A stretch of 64,000 bases of DNA from an uncultured Gammaproteobacteria bacterium (GTDB taxonomy: Bacteria; Pseudomonadota; Gammaproteobacteria; Arenicellales; JAANXG01). A program made the position numbers and the translations under genes. The notes under the pieces were generated by a model. That model was given only the letters and a program-made list of their open reading frames with translations, did not search any database and was not told the origin of the DNA. The stretch covers positions 1 to 64,000 of the forward strand of contig CAMYKK010000015.1 in NCBI GenBank assembly GCA_947258975.1, in the 5' to 3' direction. Each line of letters begins with the position of its first letter. Within the stretch, counting starts at the first letter, position 1. Shown here piece after piece: positions 1 through 10,395 of this stretch.

Positions 1-1211
<1,211 letters not shown>

Positions 1212-1212
<1 letters not shown>

Positions 1213-1970
1213 TGGCAGATTTCAGCCTCGCGGGCAAGGTTGCCTTGGTGACCGGTGCCAGCTCTGGCATCGGCCGCCGCCAGGCTTTGGCTCTGGCGCA
1301 GGCGGGCGTGGCCGTGGTGCTGCTCGGCCGCCGCGAGGCGCAACTGCAGGCGGCCGTCGCTGAAATCGAGGCGGTGGAGGCGAGAGCAGCAGCAATTTTC
1401 GCCGATCTCGGTGATCGTGATCAGCTGCCGAAGTTGGCAGAGCGCGCCATGGCGCCGTTTGGTGCGATCGATATATTGATCAACGCCGCAGGGGTGAATT
1501 TTCGCCAGCCGACTGAAGAGATCACGCTTGAGAGCTGGGATACGACACTCAATCTCAACCTGGCCGTGCCCTTTTTTCTAGCTCGCGAACTTGTTCCGGC
1601 CATGGAGGTAAAGGGCTGGGGCCGGATCATAAACATTGCCTCCCTGCAATCAAGCCGCGCCTTTGCAAATGGTCTGGCCTATGGTGCATCCAAGGGTGGC
1701 ATCTCCCAGCTAACACGCGCTATGGCCGAAGCCTGGTCGCGGCACGGCATCACCTGTAACGCCATAGCACCCGGCTTTTTTCCCACCGAGTTGACCGCAC
1801 CGGTGTTTAAGGATTCGGATCAGCTCGATAAGTTGGCGGCGCAAACCGCTATTGGACGCAATGGAGAACTTTCGGATTTGGATGGATTGACCGTGTTTCT
1901 GGCCTCCCCTGCGTCAGATTACATCACCGGACAGGTTATCCATCTCGATGGGGGCTTCACCGCGAAATAG
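1212..1970 (+). CDS. hpsO: Short-chain dehydrogenase, possibly DHPS 2-dehydrogenase
   Basis: This is a 252-residue classical SDR. The Rossmann glycine motif TGASSGIG is at residues 14-21, an NAAG motif follows at about 91-94, and the catalytic YxxxK is Y157/K161. The ATG overlaps the stop of the upstream HpsN-like gene by one base (TGATG), implying translational coupling; a GTG three bases earlier is also possible. In characterised hps clusters HpsO and HpsP are thought to interconvert the DHPS enantiomers through the 2-keto form, so that HpsN can use both. That role is inferred from the neighbour. Sequence alone supports only an NAD(P)-dependent oxidoreductase of the 3-oxoacyl-ACP reductase/gluconate dehydrogenase type. 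Confidence 0.7.
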
Positions 1971-1980
1971 ACGAGGAACC

Positions 1981-2973
1981 ATGAAAGCACTCGTATACAC
2001 AGACACCCTGGAGGTGCAGTACCGCGACGAACCGGATCCTGTTCCAGGCCCCGGTGAGGCACTGGTGAAGATAGAGGCAGTCGGCATTTGCGGCTCTGAT
2101 ATGCATGCCTATCATGGTCATGATGCGCGGCGAGCCCCCCCGCTGATACTCGGACATGAGGCCGTAGGTGTGATTCAGAACGGCGCTCAACAGGGCAAGC
2201 GTGTAGTGCTCAATCCGCTCATGACCTGCGGTAGCTGTGACCATTGTCAGGGGGGCCGTTCAAACCTGTGTGCGCAAAGGGAACTTATAGGCATGCGCCT
2301 CGCCGGTGCCTTTGCGCAATACATCGCCATCCCCGAACGCAATCTGCTCGATATGCCCCAGGAGATGGATCCTGTTATCGCCAGTCTTGCTGAGCCAGCA
2401 GCCACTTCACTGCATGCGATCTATCTGGCAGAGAAGGTACTGCACCGACCACTCTCTGAGTGCCGGGCATTGGTGTTGGGCGGTGGTTCAATCGGGGCCT
2501 TTGCAGCGTTGATGCTGAAAGGCAAAGGTTGTATCGATGTCTACCTTGGCGATACCAATCTCCTGAGACGGCACACGGCAGAAAAGCTGGGTTGCTGCAA
2601 GGTCTATGATCCCCTGGGCGATGACCTGCCTGAAGAAAACAGCTTCGATCTGGTTATCGATGCTGTAGGCAGTGGTCGAACGCGCGCAGCATCGTGCAGC
2701 TTGGTTAAATCAGGTGGTGTCATTTCGCATGTTGGCCTGCAGGATAACGAGCCGGGACTCAATACCCGCAGGATTACCCTGGATGAGATCACCTTCCTGG
2801 GTAACTACACCTATAGTGCCGTCGATCTGCGTGCTGCCATTCAGGCCTTATACAGTGGCGCTCTTGGCGCGCTTGACTGGGTGGAGACACGCATGCTCTC
2901 CGATGGTGCAGCCGCATTTCGTGAGATTCACGAAGGCAAGGCGGCTGCGCCGAAAATTGTTTTGCTGCCCTAA
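1981..2973 (+). CDS. hpsP: Zinc-dependent alcohol dehydrogenase, possibly DHPS 2-dehydrogenase
   Basis: This is a 330-residue medium-chain dehydrogenase (sorbitol/threonine dehydrogenase type). Catalytic zinc ligands are visible as C37 (GICGSD) and H59-E60 (GHE), structural zinc ligands as C83, C86, C89 and C97, and a GGGSIG nucleotide-binding turn lies near residue 164. The ATG at 1981 follows a GAGGAA ribosome site ten bases after the SDR stop, so the three dehydrogenases probably form one transcript. Oxidation of a secondary alcohol is secure. Assignment to sulfopropanediol racemisation with the SDR rests on the HpsN-like neighbour. No sulfonate transporter, sulfolactate lyase or regulator is visible; they could lie upstream of the window. 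Confidence 0.65.
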   Translation: MKALVYTDTLEVQYRDEPDPVPGPGEALVKIEAVGICGSDMHAYHGHDARRAPPLILGHEAVGVIQNGAQQGKRVVLNPLMTCGSCDHCQGGRSNLCAQRELIGMRLAGAFAQYIAIPERNLLDMPQEMDPVIASLAEPAATSLHAIYLAEKVLHRPLSECRALVLGGGSIGAFAALMLKGKGCIDVYLGDTNLLRRHTAEKLGCCKVYDPLGDDLPEENSFDLVIDAVGSGRTRAASCSLVKSGGVISHVGLQDNEPGLNTRRITLDEITFLGNYTYSAVDLRAAIQALYSGALGALDWVETRMLSDGAAAFREIHEGKAAAPKIVLLP

Positions 2974-3549
2974 TCCCGGAGCAACACAATTCCCGATGCG
3001 CCAGTTAACGCCAGGGATGGCGTGTAGTAGGGCAATGCAGGAGCATTTGCCGAGGGTGCTGAGCGTCCCCTTCCAATTGCGGTTTCTGTTCGCCAGCGAT
3101 CCGTAGGTGATGGGCCGGGCATTGGGTATCGTATACCGGGCCATAAAGTTGCATCTGATCCACAAGACGGGGCGACCCCCACAACGGTAAAGACCGATAC
3201 GGTGATAGGACGTTTGCCTATCAGCAGTTCTGGGGCGTTCGCAAGACCTAACATTCCAAACAAGTGCTACTGCGGCGCGACGATATGTTGATCAACGGTA
3301 AACCACAGCGCATCAATTGGGGAAAGCGGAAGGATTTCGCGGCATTGCAATTTCCTGAACCAATCGCTGTTATATTGTGTATTCCCGATACCTCGCGTTG
3401 TCCGGACCGTTGATCTTGTGGGATTTGGCGCGCATGATGGCGTACGTTGTCTGAAATACATGAATGATTTGAATGCGTGAGTGGCCTTTGTCCACACGAG
3501 GCAGCCCTCGAGATTTCATCCAGATTCGCCGAGTTTTCTGCTTTGGGCC
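2974..3549. other. Gene-free interval after the hps-like cluster
   Basis: About 575 bases lie between the zinc dehydrogenase and the COG3235 gene. Short open frames exist on both strands, for example minus 2970-3263, but none has a recognisable domain, ribosome site or plausible composition. A plus-strand stretch around 3264-3415 reads as a short protein-like segment ending in a stop and might be a gene remnant; I could not identify it. The interval marks the boundary between catabolic genes and core chromosome. Confidence 0.5.
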
Positions 3550-4215
3550 GTGAATTTACCTGCTGAATTGTTTGCTCCAGGGCTGGCTATTCTAGGCCAT
3601 GCATGTTTTCTCCTGGTGCTGCTGTGGGCGGCGTTCACTGCGCCGTGGTGGCATTTGTCGGACAACGAGGACACGCATGTCTTGCTGGCGACCTGCGTGG
3701 CGCTGCTTTTGATCTGGGCGATGAAGGCGGGTGTCGCACCGGGTCTCGAGCTTCACTTGTTAGGCGTGACCCTGGCGACACTGATGTTCGGTTGGCAATT
3801 CGCGGTGCTGGCCGTCGGTGTCGTGTTGTTGGGCAACACCAGCTACGGACACGGTAGTTGGCCGTCGTTCGGATGGAATGGATTGCTGCTGATTTGTCTG
3901 CCTGTCCTTGTGAGCTGGGTTGTATTGCGGTTCAGCGAGCGGCGTTTACCCGGAAATTTTTTCATTTATATCTTTGTGGCGGCGTTTTTCGGTGCTGCGC
4001 TGGCGATGCTCAGCGTCGGCGTGGTGAGCACGATGCTATTATGGATGGTTGGCGCGTACCCGTGGCAGCCACTGATGGATCAATACACGGTCAATTATAT
4101 GTTGTTGGTGTTTCCCGAGGCATTTTTGACCGGCGCCATGATGACGATCTTTGTCGTCTACCGCCCGACGTGGGTCGCGACGTTTGACGACGATCGGTAC
4201 CTCACTGACCGGTAA
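3550..4215 (+). CDS. COG3235 family integral membrane protein (CbiM-like permease fold)
   Basis: This is a polytopic membrane protein with about six to seven hydrophobic segments. Hallmarks recalled for COG3235, often labelled energy-coupling-factor transporter permease, are the NLPAELF start, THVLLATCVALLLIWAMKAGV, GLELHLLGVTLATLMFGW-type segments, NFFIYIFVAAFFGAAL, FPEAFLTGAM, and a tail ending in TFDDDRYL. The GTG at 3550 is chosen because family members begin with NLP; an in-frame GTG at 3481 would add 23 residues, and neither has a good ribosome site. No ECF ATPase or substrate-binding gene is nearby, so a transport role is unproven. It converges on the rhodanese gene. Confidence 0.7.
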   Translation: MNLPAELFAPGLAILGHACFLLVLLWAAFTAPWWHLSDNEDTHVLLATCVALLLIWAMKAGVAPGLELHLLGVTLATLMFGWQFAVLAVGVVLLGNTSYGHGSWPSFGWNGLLLICLPVLVSWVVLRFSERRLPGNFFIYIFVAAFFGAALAMLSVGVVSTMLLWMVGAYPWQPLMDQYTVNYMLLVFPEAFLTGAMMTIFVVYRPTWVATFDDDRYLTDR

Positions 4216-4263
4216 CGTCGAGCTACATACGTAGCGGACCCGCGATTCGCAGGTAGGCCGGGA

Positions 4264-5076
4264 TTATGTTTCGACCGGGGTATCGGGACTGTTGCCCCAC
4301 TCCGCCCAAGCGCCCGGATAACCTTTTGCCTTGTCGAATCCCAGATGCTTGAGCATGACGTAGCTGTGCGCGGAGCGATGATGGGTTTGGCAATAGGTGA
4401 TGACCTCTTGATCGTTGCGCAGCCCGCGATCGGCAACCAACGTGCGCAGGACATCGTCGGGAAGCAACCGGTAGTTGCGGGTCCGGTCGATGGTGTCCAG
4501 CCAGTTGAGATTCACCGCGCCGGGAATGTGGCCGCCGCGCGCCGCACGGACCGTGGTGCCGTAGTACTCTTCCGGAGTCCGCGCATCGAGCAATGCGATC
4601 TGCGCATCGTTTAGGTGTTTTTCGATATAGTCCCGGGTCGCCACGACCCGGTCGCGGATTGAAGCCGAATAGTCGCTCGGTGTTGGCGCCGACGGCTGCT
4701 GCGACAGCGGATGTCCTTCGTTGGCCCAGGCGAAAAGGCCGCCGTTCAACAACGAAGAGGCCGGGTGACCGAGCGCATCCAGGGTCCAGATTAGACGGCA
4801 AGCCCGGCCCCCACCCTCCACGTCATAAGCTACGACGTGTTTGTCCGGAGTCAGCCCTATGGCTGACAATGCAGCCGAGAGCCTTGCCGCATCCGGCAAC
4901 AAACCGGGCGCCGGCTTGGTGCCCAGCAGCAGATTGGCGTATTCAAGGTGCAACGCTTCGGGGATATGCGCCTGCGCGTAGTTATTCGCCTGGCACAGAT
5001 CGACGATCAGCAACTCGGGCCCGCCGAGCAGCGATTCCAGGTCTTTCGGTTCAACTAACAAAGGCAGTTCACGCAT
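4264..5076 (-). CDS. Two-domain rhodanese-type sulfurtransferase
   Basis: The 270-residue protein carries two rhodanese domains, a non-catalytic N-terminal one (about 5-125) and a catalytic C-terminal one (about 145-265). The active-site loop is CQTHHRS with the persulfide-forming cysteine at residue 229. It should transfer sulfane sulfur from thiosulfate or 3-mercaptopyruvate to a thiophilic acceptor. The loop differs from the CRxGx(R/T) form of well-studied thiosulfate and mercaptopyruvate sulfurtransferases, so donor specificity cannot be given. The gene starts 20 bases after the pcuAC stop and probably shares the sco-pcuAC transcript. No signal peptide is evident, suggesting a cytoplasmic location. 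Confidence 0.88.
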   Translation of the reverse strand: MRELPLLVEPKDLESLLGGPELLIVDLCQANNYAQAHIPEALHLEYANLLLGTKPAPGLLPDAARLSAALSAIGLTPDKHVVAYDVEGGGRACRLIWTLDALGHPASSLLNGGLFAWANEGHPLSQQPSAPTPSDYSASIRDRVVATRDYIEKHLNDAQIALLDARTPEEYYGTTVRAARGGHIPGAVNLNWLDTIDRTRNYRLLPDDVLRTLVADRGLRNDQEVITYCQTHHRSAHSYVMLKHLGFDKAKGYPGAWAEWGNSPDTPVET

Positions 5077-5096
5077 TATGTTTTAACCTTCTGCGT

Positions 5097-5534
5097 TTAT
5101 CGTATTAAACGAAGCGGGGCACTGATCTCGAGGCTTGCGCCGTTATCGAGGGTGAGCACCACGGTCACGTCATCGCCATGTTGCAGCGGGACATTCGGCA
5201 TCATCAACATGAGATGCCGGTCGTTGGGCGCCAACATCAGTTTTCCTCCCGCGGGCACCAGAAAATAAGCTTGTTTGCGCATGCGCGCGACATCATCTTC
5301 AATCACGGTGCGGTGCAGTTCGATCATACCGAATTGCGGACTCTCGGCGGCGGTTACTTTTACGTCTACGGCTCCGGAATTCTCCATGGTCATATAACCG
5401 GCCAGCACTCCCACGCCCGGCGGGGCTGCTCGAATCCAGGCATCGGTGACGCGCAATACGCTTGTTTGCGTTTGTGCCGCACCCGTCGCTGACACCAGCC
5501 ATACAATCGCGAGCAGACAGTACTTGTGCATCAT
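5097..5534 (-). CDS. Periplasmic copper chaperone PCuAC family protein
   Basis: This is a 145-residue exported protein with a signal peptide of about 20 residues ending near TGAAQ. The mature part matches the PCuAC (DUF461) cupredoxin-like fold: a DAWIRAAPPGV start, GYMTMENSG, FGMIELHRT, the MRKQAYFLVPAGG segment, and the late HLMLM motif. In the family, Met and His of the H(M)x10Mx21HxM motif bind Cu(I) for delivery to the CuA site of cytochrome oxidase. It overlaps the upstream SCO gene by four bases (ATGA), a coupling expected because SCO and PCuAC work together in CuA assembly. Confidence 0.88.
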   Translation of the reverse strand: MMHKYCLLAIVWLVSATGAAQTQTSVLRVTDAWIRAAPPGVGVLAGYMTMENSGAVDVKVTAAESPQFGMIELHRTVIEDDVARMRKQAYFLVPAGGKLMLAPNDRHLMLMMPNVPLQHGDDVTVVLTLDNGASLEISAPLRLIR

Positions 5535-6181
5535 TCCAGTTGTCCGATCTTCTTGAAGTCGGCGGCCAAGCGCTGCGCTGCATGGGGCGCGCCGAACAGC
5601 GCCCGCAGCGCTCCCTGTGGGCTGAACAGCAGCACCGAAGCACTGTGGTCGACGAGATAATCCTGACCCTGATTTTGTTCGACACGCACGTGCAATATCC
5701 CCAATTGCTTGGTTAAGCGATTGATTTCGTCCTCAGGGCCGGTAACGCCGATGAAGGCCTTATTGAAGTAGGGCACATATTTACCCAGTTGCTGCGCTGT
5801 GTCACGCCGCGGATCGATGGAGACGAAGACCACCTGCACATTCGCATGCGCGTCGGGATCCGCGGCCAAGATGCGATCCATCTGCGCCAGTGTGTGCAGG
5901 GTGGTGGGGCAGATGTCCGGGCAATGGGTGTAACCGAAAAACAAGAACGACCACTTGCCTTTGAGTGAGTCCAAGGTAAACGGCTCATCACGATGGTTGG
6001 TCAAGCGAAAATCTGAGACGGCCTTGGGGGGATCGAGGACGGTAGCGGAGATCTCGTCGAGTGCGGGCTTGCGATTGAGCACTTGATTGCCCAACCATGC
6101 CCCTGCGGCCAGCGAAAACAACACCGCGGTCACGATGAGCAATCGATTGCTCCGATTCGGCTTAGACTCTGAGGCGCCCAT
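5531..6181 (-). CDS. SCO1/SenC family copper metallochaperone
   Basis: The 216-residue protein has an N-terminal membrane anchor (about residues 13-31) followed by a periplasmic thioredoxin-like domain. The copper-binding CPDIC motif is C87/C91 and the distal ligand is H179 (VDHSAS). FLFFGYTHCPD and VFVSIDPRRDT are typical of SCO. The family inserts copper into, or reduces the thiols of, the CuA centre of haem-copper oxidases. It leads a probable three-gene operon (sco, pcuAC, rhodanese) transcribed away from truD; the spacer to truD is about 105 bases. Confidence 0.9.
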   Translation of the reverse strand: MGASESKPNRSNRLLIVTAVLFSLAAGAWLGNQVLNRKPALDEISATVLDPPKAVSDFRLTNHRDEPFTLDSLKGKWSFLFFGYTHCPDICPTTLHTLAQMDRILAADPDAHANVQVVFVSIDPRRDTAQQLGKYVPYFNKAFIGVTGPEDEINRLTKQLGILHVRVEQNQGQDYLVDHSASVLLFSPQGALRALFGAPHAAQRLAADFKKIGQLE

Positions 6182-6287
6182 GGACGTATTATTTCACAAA
6201 CGGGCAAGCGGGCTTCAACGGTTGACGACCGATAACTCAAATCCATTTGCGACCCATCGCAGCACGAGCATACCGCACCGCGGAATC

Positions 6288-7304
6288 ATGACCCCGTTTG
6301 CCTTGGCCTATGAACCACTTCCGATCGGCGGAATGGTACGCCAGGCGCCCGAGGACTTTGTCGTCGAGGAGGTGCTCGGTTTCGTGCCGGACGGTGAAGG
6401 TGAGCACCGGTGGTTGCAGATTCAAAAGAGCGGCATGACGACCCATCACCTAGTGCGTGCGGTGGCCGAGTACGCGGGTGTGCCGCAGCGTGACATCGGG
6501 TACTCCGGATTAAAGGACCGCAACGCGATGACGACGCAGTGGTTCAGCGTACCAACGAGCAAGTCGAGGGAACCCGACTGGAATAGGTTCAACTCTCAAT
6601 CGCTGCGCATTGTTCAATCGGTTCGGCATCACCGCAAAATCCGGCGCGGCACCCATCGTGGCAACCACTTTCGTATCGTGATCCGGAGCGTGCACGGAAC
6701 GCGTACGTTGTTTCACGAGCGGCTCGCGCACATCCAGCACTCGGGTGTGCCGAACTATTTCGGTGAGCAACGGTTCGGACGCGAGGGCAATAACCTGCAC
6801 CGCGCCGAAACACTGTTCGCCGGACGATCCGAGCGCAACCGAGTCAAGCGCGGGCTCTATCTGTCTGCCGCGCGGTCGTGGATCTTTAACCACGTGTTGT
6901 CGCAGCGAGTGAAGGCCGGGACCTGGAATCAACTGCAACCAGGGGACATGGCGATACTCGACGGCACACGCAGCGTGTTTGCGGTGAATGATGTGGATGC
7001 GGAGTTGCGACGGCGGGTGATGAGCGGCGATGTGCATCCTACCGGACCGTTAGCCGGGGCTGGCGACAGTGTAGTCGGTCAGGACGTGCGGGTGCTCGAG
7101 GCCGCGGTCGTGGCACGCTTCCCAGGATGGACCGTGGGTCTTGCGGATGCCGGTCTGCGCCATGAGCGCCGGTCATTGCGATTGCCTGTACATGAGCTGC
7201 GCTGGTTACGCAGTAATGCGGACACATGGATGCTGGAATTCACCCTGCGGCGCGGTCAGTTCGCCACTACCGTGTTACGCGAATGTGGTCGCTTCGCGCA
7301 GTAG
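6288..7304 (+). CDS. truD: tRNA pseudouridine(13) synthase TruD
   Basis: The 338-residue protein matches TruD, which converts U13 of tRNA-Glu to pseudouridine. The family signature GLKDRNAMTTQW carries the catalytic Asp at residue 77. The ATG at 6288 gives an N-terminus like known TruD proteins and a length close to the usual ~350; the frame stays open upstream, but that part overlaps the sco gene and looks unlike the family. The segment NYFGEQRFG belongs to the TruD insertion domain. In enterobacteria truD sits with ispF and surE; here it is isolated between copper genes and the phosphate regulators. Confidence 0.93.
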   Translation: MTPFALAYEPLPIGGMVRQAPEDFVVEEVLGFVPDGEGEHRWLQIQKSGMTTHHLVRAVAEYAGVPQRDIGYSGLKDRNAMTTQWFSVPTSKSREPDWNRFNSQSLRIVQSVRHHRKIRRGTHRGNHFRIVIRSVHGTRTLFHERLAHIQHSGVPNYFGEQRFGREGNNLHRAETLFAGRSERNRVKRGLYLSAARSWIFNHVLSQRVKAGTWNQLQPGDMAILDGTRSVFAVNDVDAELRRRVMSGDVHPTGPLAGAGDSVVGQDVRVLEAAVVARFPGWTVGLADAGLRHERRSLRLPVHELRWLRSNADTWMLEFTLRRGQFATTVLRECGRFAQ

Positions 7305-7359
7305 ACACCTATTCATAAGCTTCTGATATTTTTCGGTTTTTGTGGCGGCACCCAAGCGT

Positions 7360-7377
7360 TTGTCACGAGATTGTAAT
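7360..7377 (+). promoter_or_regulatory. Pho box upstream of phoB
   Basis: Two direct heptamers, TTGTCAC and TTGTAAT, separated by GAGA, fit the 7-4-7 Pho box pattern (consensus CTGTCAT-N4-CTGTCAC). It lies 55 bases before the phoB start and would allow autoregulation by PhoB. Confidence 0.65.
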
Positions 7378-7432
7378 AACATCGCGGTCCAATGCGACGA
7401 TGGAACTACGTTATGGGATGAGCGAGAGACCT

Positions 7433-8128
7433 ATGCAGCAGACGATTCTAATCGTGGAGGATGACACCGCGATTCGCGAAATGGTGGCATCGTCTGTCGC
7501 CGCCGCCGATTTTGACGTCATCGAATGCGCCGAAAGCAGTCACGCCTTGCACCGCATCGGAGATCGGCTACCGGATCTCATACTGCTCGACTGGATGCTC
7601 CCGGGGCAAAGCGGGATAGACTTTGCGCGGCAGCTCAAGCGGGATGACGCCACCGCGGACATTCCGATCATCATGTTGACCGCCAAGGGAGAGGAGCATG
7701 ACAAACTGCGGGGTTTCGACGCCGGCATCGATGATTATCTCAGTAAGCCGTTTTCCACCCGTGAACTCATTGCCCGCATCAAGGCGGTGTTACGTCGTGC
7801 CAACGTCCATGGCGGAAAGCAGTCCATTATTGCTGACCGTTTGTCCCTCGATCCTGCCAGCCGCCGAGTCTCGGTGGGTGAAAATGAGGTCAAACTGGGA
7901 CCCACCGAGTTTCGGTTGCTGAACTTTTTCATGACCCATCCGGACCGAGTGTTCGACCGTTCCCAACTGTTGGATCGTGTGTGGGGACGAAACGTGTACA
8001 TCGAAGAGCGGACGGTGGACGTGCACATTCGCCGATTGCGAAAAGCGCTGATGCCGTATGGCTGTGACGGCTATATCCAAACTGTGCACGGCGCCGGTTA
8101 CCGGTTCTCCCTGAACTTTGCGGCATGA
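7433..8128 (+). CDS. phoB: Phosphate regulon response regulator PhoB
   Basis: This is a 231-residue OmpR-family regulator. The receiver domain has the acidic pair D10/D11, phosphoacceptor D53 in LLDWMLPG, and the conserved LTAKGEE lysine region. The C-terminal winged helix contains GPTEFRLLNFFMTHPDRVFDRSQLLDRVWG and VDVHIRRLRKAL segments typical of PhoB. The ATG at 7433 has a GAGAG ribosome site and gives the normal PhoB length; an ATG at 7418 is also in frame. Phosphorylated PhoB activates phosphate-scavenging genes through Pho boxes, several of which appear in this window. It overlaps phoR by four bases. Confidence 0.95.
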   Translation: MQQTILIVEDDTAIREMVASSVAAADFDVIECAESSHALHRIGDRLPDLILLDWMLPGQSGIDFARQLKRDDATADIPIIMLTAKGEEHDKLRGFDAGIDDYLSKPFSTRELIARIKAVLRRANVHGGKQSIIADRLSLDPASRRVSVGENEVKLGPTEFRLLNFFMTHPDRVFDRSQLLDRVWGRNVYIEERTVDVHIRRLRKALMPYGCDGYIQTVHGAGYRFSLNFAA

Positions 8129-9441
8129 ATGAATCCTGGAAGGTTGAAGCTTGGCGCATTCTGACCTTAGTCGTAGCGACCCTTTTACTAGGGACGGGCA
8201 TCAATAACTACACGTTAGCCGCACTATTCGGTGCGCTCATATACCTGGCTTGGCATCTTCATAGTGTGGCACGCCTCAATACTTGGTTGTCCGCGTACCA
8301 GACCACCGAGATACCTGAGAGCACTGGCGTTTGGGGACGCGTGTACGACCGGCTGCGTGGCATGACCCGGCATCATCAGCAAGACATCAACGCTCTGCAC
8401 CGGCGCTTGGAGCGCTACCAACAAACGACCCGGGCTTTCCCCGAAGGCGCGGTGACCCTGGGGCGAAACGACGAGATCGAGTTGATCAACGAGGCGGCCA
8501 CGTCTTTACTCGGACTCAAAAATCCACAGGACCTGGGCAGCCCGATTACCAACCTGGTTCGCGACCCGAAATTCGTGCGGTATATGCAGGACGGACGGTA
8601 CTCAGAGGCGCTCGAAATTGCTTCACCGATCAATCGAAACATGCGGATGTCACTGCGGTTAGTTCCGTATGGCGACGCTAATGGGAAGCTGCTTCTGGTG
8701 CGTAATATCTCCCGCTTGCATAAGTTAGAGGAGATTCGCCGCGATTTCATTGCCAACGTGTCCCACGAAATGAAATCACCATTGACGGTAATCAAGGGCT
8801 ATGTGGAATCGATGGTGGAGGATACCAGTGAGTTCGGTTTGAAATGGACGAAGGCGTTGTCACAGGTTGACCAGCAGACCGACCGTATGTGCAGGATGGT
8901 CGACGATCTGCTGCAGTTGTCTAACCTGGAAACCGGTCCTGCTGAAAAGCCAACACTTGTCGATATGCCTTCCTTGATCCGCTCGGTTCACTCTGAGGCC
9001 ATAGAACTTAGTAACAGCCGGCACGACATCGATCTCGACGTCGATGAATCAATCTACGTTGCCGGCAACTTCAATCAGCTCTACAGTGCGCTCTCGAATC
9101 TGGTCTTCAACGCCGTTCAATACACCCCCGAGCATGGGCAGATCAAGATCGGTTGGCATCTCGATCAGGACAATTACGCCAACTTTTCGGTGCGCGACAC
9201 GGGTCCTGGCATTGCGCACGAACACCTTCCACGATTGACCGAGCGCTTCTACCGGGTGGACACTGCTCGCTCCCGCGAGCTTGGTGGAACGGGTTTGGGA
9301 TTGGCCATCGTCAAGCACGTGTTGCAGCGGCACGGGGGGTCTTTGGTCATCGACAGCGAACTGGGGCAGGGGTCGACGTTTACGTGTGTGTTTCCTGCAC
9401 AGAGAGTCGTCGACAGGCGCGAACCGAAATCATCGGTGTGA
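8125..9441 (+). CDS. phoR: Phosphate regulon sensor histidine kinase PhoR
   Basis: The 438-residue kinase has two short N-terminal membrane segments (about 10-27 and 31-46), a PAS domain (about 100-195), a HisKA domain with phosphoacceptor H214 (NVSHEMKSPLT), and a HATPase domain with NLVFNAVQYTP, DTGPGI and GGTGLGLAIV boxes. The absence of a large periplasmic loop is normal for PhoR, which senses the PstSCAB-PhoU state rather than phosphate itself. The start overlaps the phoB stop as ATGA. It faces the convergent pstB gene 49 bases away. Confidence 0.94.
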   Translation: MNESWKVEAWRILTLVVATLLLGTGINNYTLAALFGALIYLAWHLHSVARLNTWLSAYQTTEIPESTGVWGRVYDRLRGMTRHHQQDINALHRRLERYQQTTRAFPEGAVTLGRNDEIELINEAATSLLGLKNPQDLGSPITNLVRDPKFVRYMQDGRYSEALEIASPINRNMRMSLRLVPYGDANGKLLLVRNISRLHKLEEIRRDFIANVSHEMKSPLTVIKGYVESMVEDTSEFGLKWTKALSQVDQQTDRMCRMVDDLLQLSNLETGPAEKPTLVDMPSLIRSVHSEAIELSNSRHDIDLDVDESIYVAGNFNQLYSALSNLVFNAVQYTPEHGQIKIGWHLDQDNYANFSVRDTGPGIAHEHLPRLTERFYRVDTARSRELGGTGLGLAIVKHVLQRHGGSLVIDSELGQGSTFTCVFPAQRVVDRREPKSSV

Positions 9442-9468
9442 TTAAGTATATTGAATTTGCGGCATTTG

Positions 9469-9486
9469 GCACTACAAACGTAGTGC
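9469..9486. terminator. Hairpin between convergent phoR and pstB
   Basis: A perfect 7-bp stem (GCACTAC / GTAGTGC) with an AAAC loop lies in the 49-base gap between two convergent genes. There is no T-run on either side, so a bidirectional terminator role is only suggested by position. Confidence 0.3.
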
Positions 9487-9490
9487 AGGT

Positions 9491-10369
9491 TCAACCAAAC
9501 CGGCCGGTCAAGTAGTCTTCCGTAAGCTTGTCTTGAGGATTGGTGAAGATGTTTGAGGTCTCACCGACCTCAATCAAGTCACCGAGATGAAAATAGGCAG
9601 TGCGTTGGGAAACGCGCGCCGCCTGCTGCATTGAGTGCGTGACGATGACGATGGAATAGTTCTGCCGCAATTCGTCCATAAGTTCTTCGATTCTCGCAGT
9701 GGCGATGGGATCCAACGCCGAGCAGGGCTCGTCCATCAGGATCACGTCCGGATTCACCGCGATGCATCGGGCAATGCACAGCCTTTGCTGCTGGCCGCCG
9801 GACAGGCCGGTGCCCGGTTGACTGAGCCGGTCTTTGACCTCGTCCCACAGTCCGGCGCGCAGTAAGCTGGTCTGTACGATTTCGTCCAACTCAGTATGAT
9901 TACGTGCCAGGCCATGAATGCGTGGACCGTACGCAACATTCTCATATACCGATTTTGGAAATGGGTTGGGTTTCTGGAATACCATCCCGACGCGGGCGCG
10001 CAGGGTTACGACGTCGGTCTTTTTGTCGTAGATGTCATGGCCCTCCAGCTCGATCTTGCCGGTGACGTGCGCCGATTCAATAGTGTCGTTCATTCGGTTC
10101 AGGCAGCGTAAAAACGTTGACTTGCCGCATCCCGACGGTCCGATCATCGACAACACTTCATTATAAGCAATGTCGATGCTGACGTTGATGATAGCCTGCT
10201 TGCCACCGTAATAAACATCCACGTTCCGTGTCGTCATGATCGGCTTATCCACGGTCACGCAACCGACCGTTTTTGAATCGAATTCCCGGTTCTGGACGGG
10301 TGACGGCGGTGAGACGTCGTTTGTTTTTGCCGGGTTTTCCAAGCGTACCGCTGGTTTTTGATTGAGCAC
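9491..10369 (-). CDS. pstB: Phosphate ABC transporter ATP-binding protein PstB
   Basis: The 292-residue ATPase has Walker [11 protein letters not shown]-loop [12 protein letters not shown], signature LSGGQQQRL, Walker [14 protein letters not shown] and a switch histidine in VTHSM. It energises high-affinity phosphate uptake through PstA and PstC. The start used is GTG; the N-terminus extends about 40 residues beyond the PstB core, and an internal ATG at [12 protein letters not shown] would give a shorter form. It is the last gene of the minus-strand pstSCAB run, 26 bases after pstA. Confidence 0.94.
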   Translation of the reverse strand: MLNQKPAVRLENPAKTNDVSPPSPVQNREFDSKTVGCVTVDKPIMTTRNVDVYYGGKQAIINVSIDIAYNEVLSMIGPSGCGKSTFLRCLNRMNDTIESAHVTGKIELEGHDIYDKKTDVVTLRARVGMVFQKPNPFPKSVYENVAYGPRIHGLARNHTELDEIVQTSLLRAGLWDEVKDRLSQPGTGLSGGQQQRLCIARCIAVNPDVILMDEPCSALDPIATARIEELMDELRQNYSIVIVTHSMQQAARVSQRTAYFHLGDLIEVGETSNIFTNPQDKLTEDYLTGRFG

Positions 10370-10395
10370 GGATATTACCTCACCAAACTGAGTTG

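Noticed and set aside
2970-3263. Minus-strand open frame of about 97 codons after the zinc dehydrogenase
   Set aside because: No ribosome site, no recognisable domain, and composition typical of a shadow frame.
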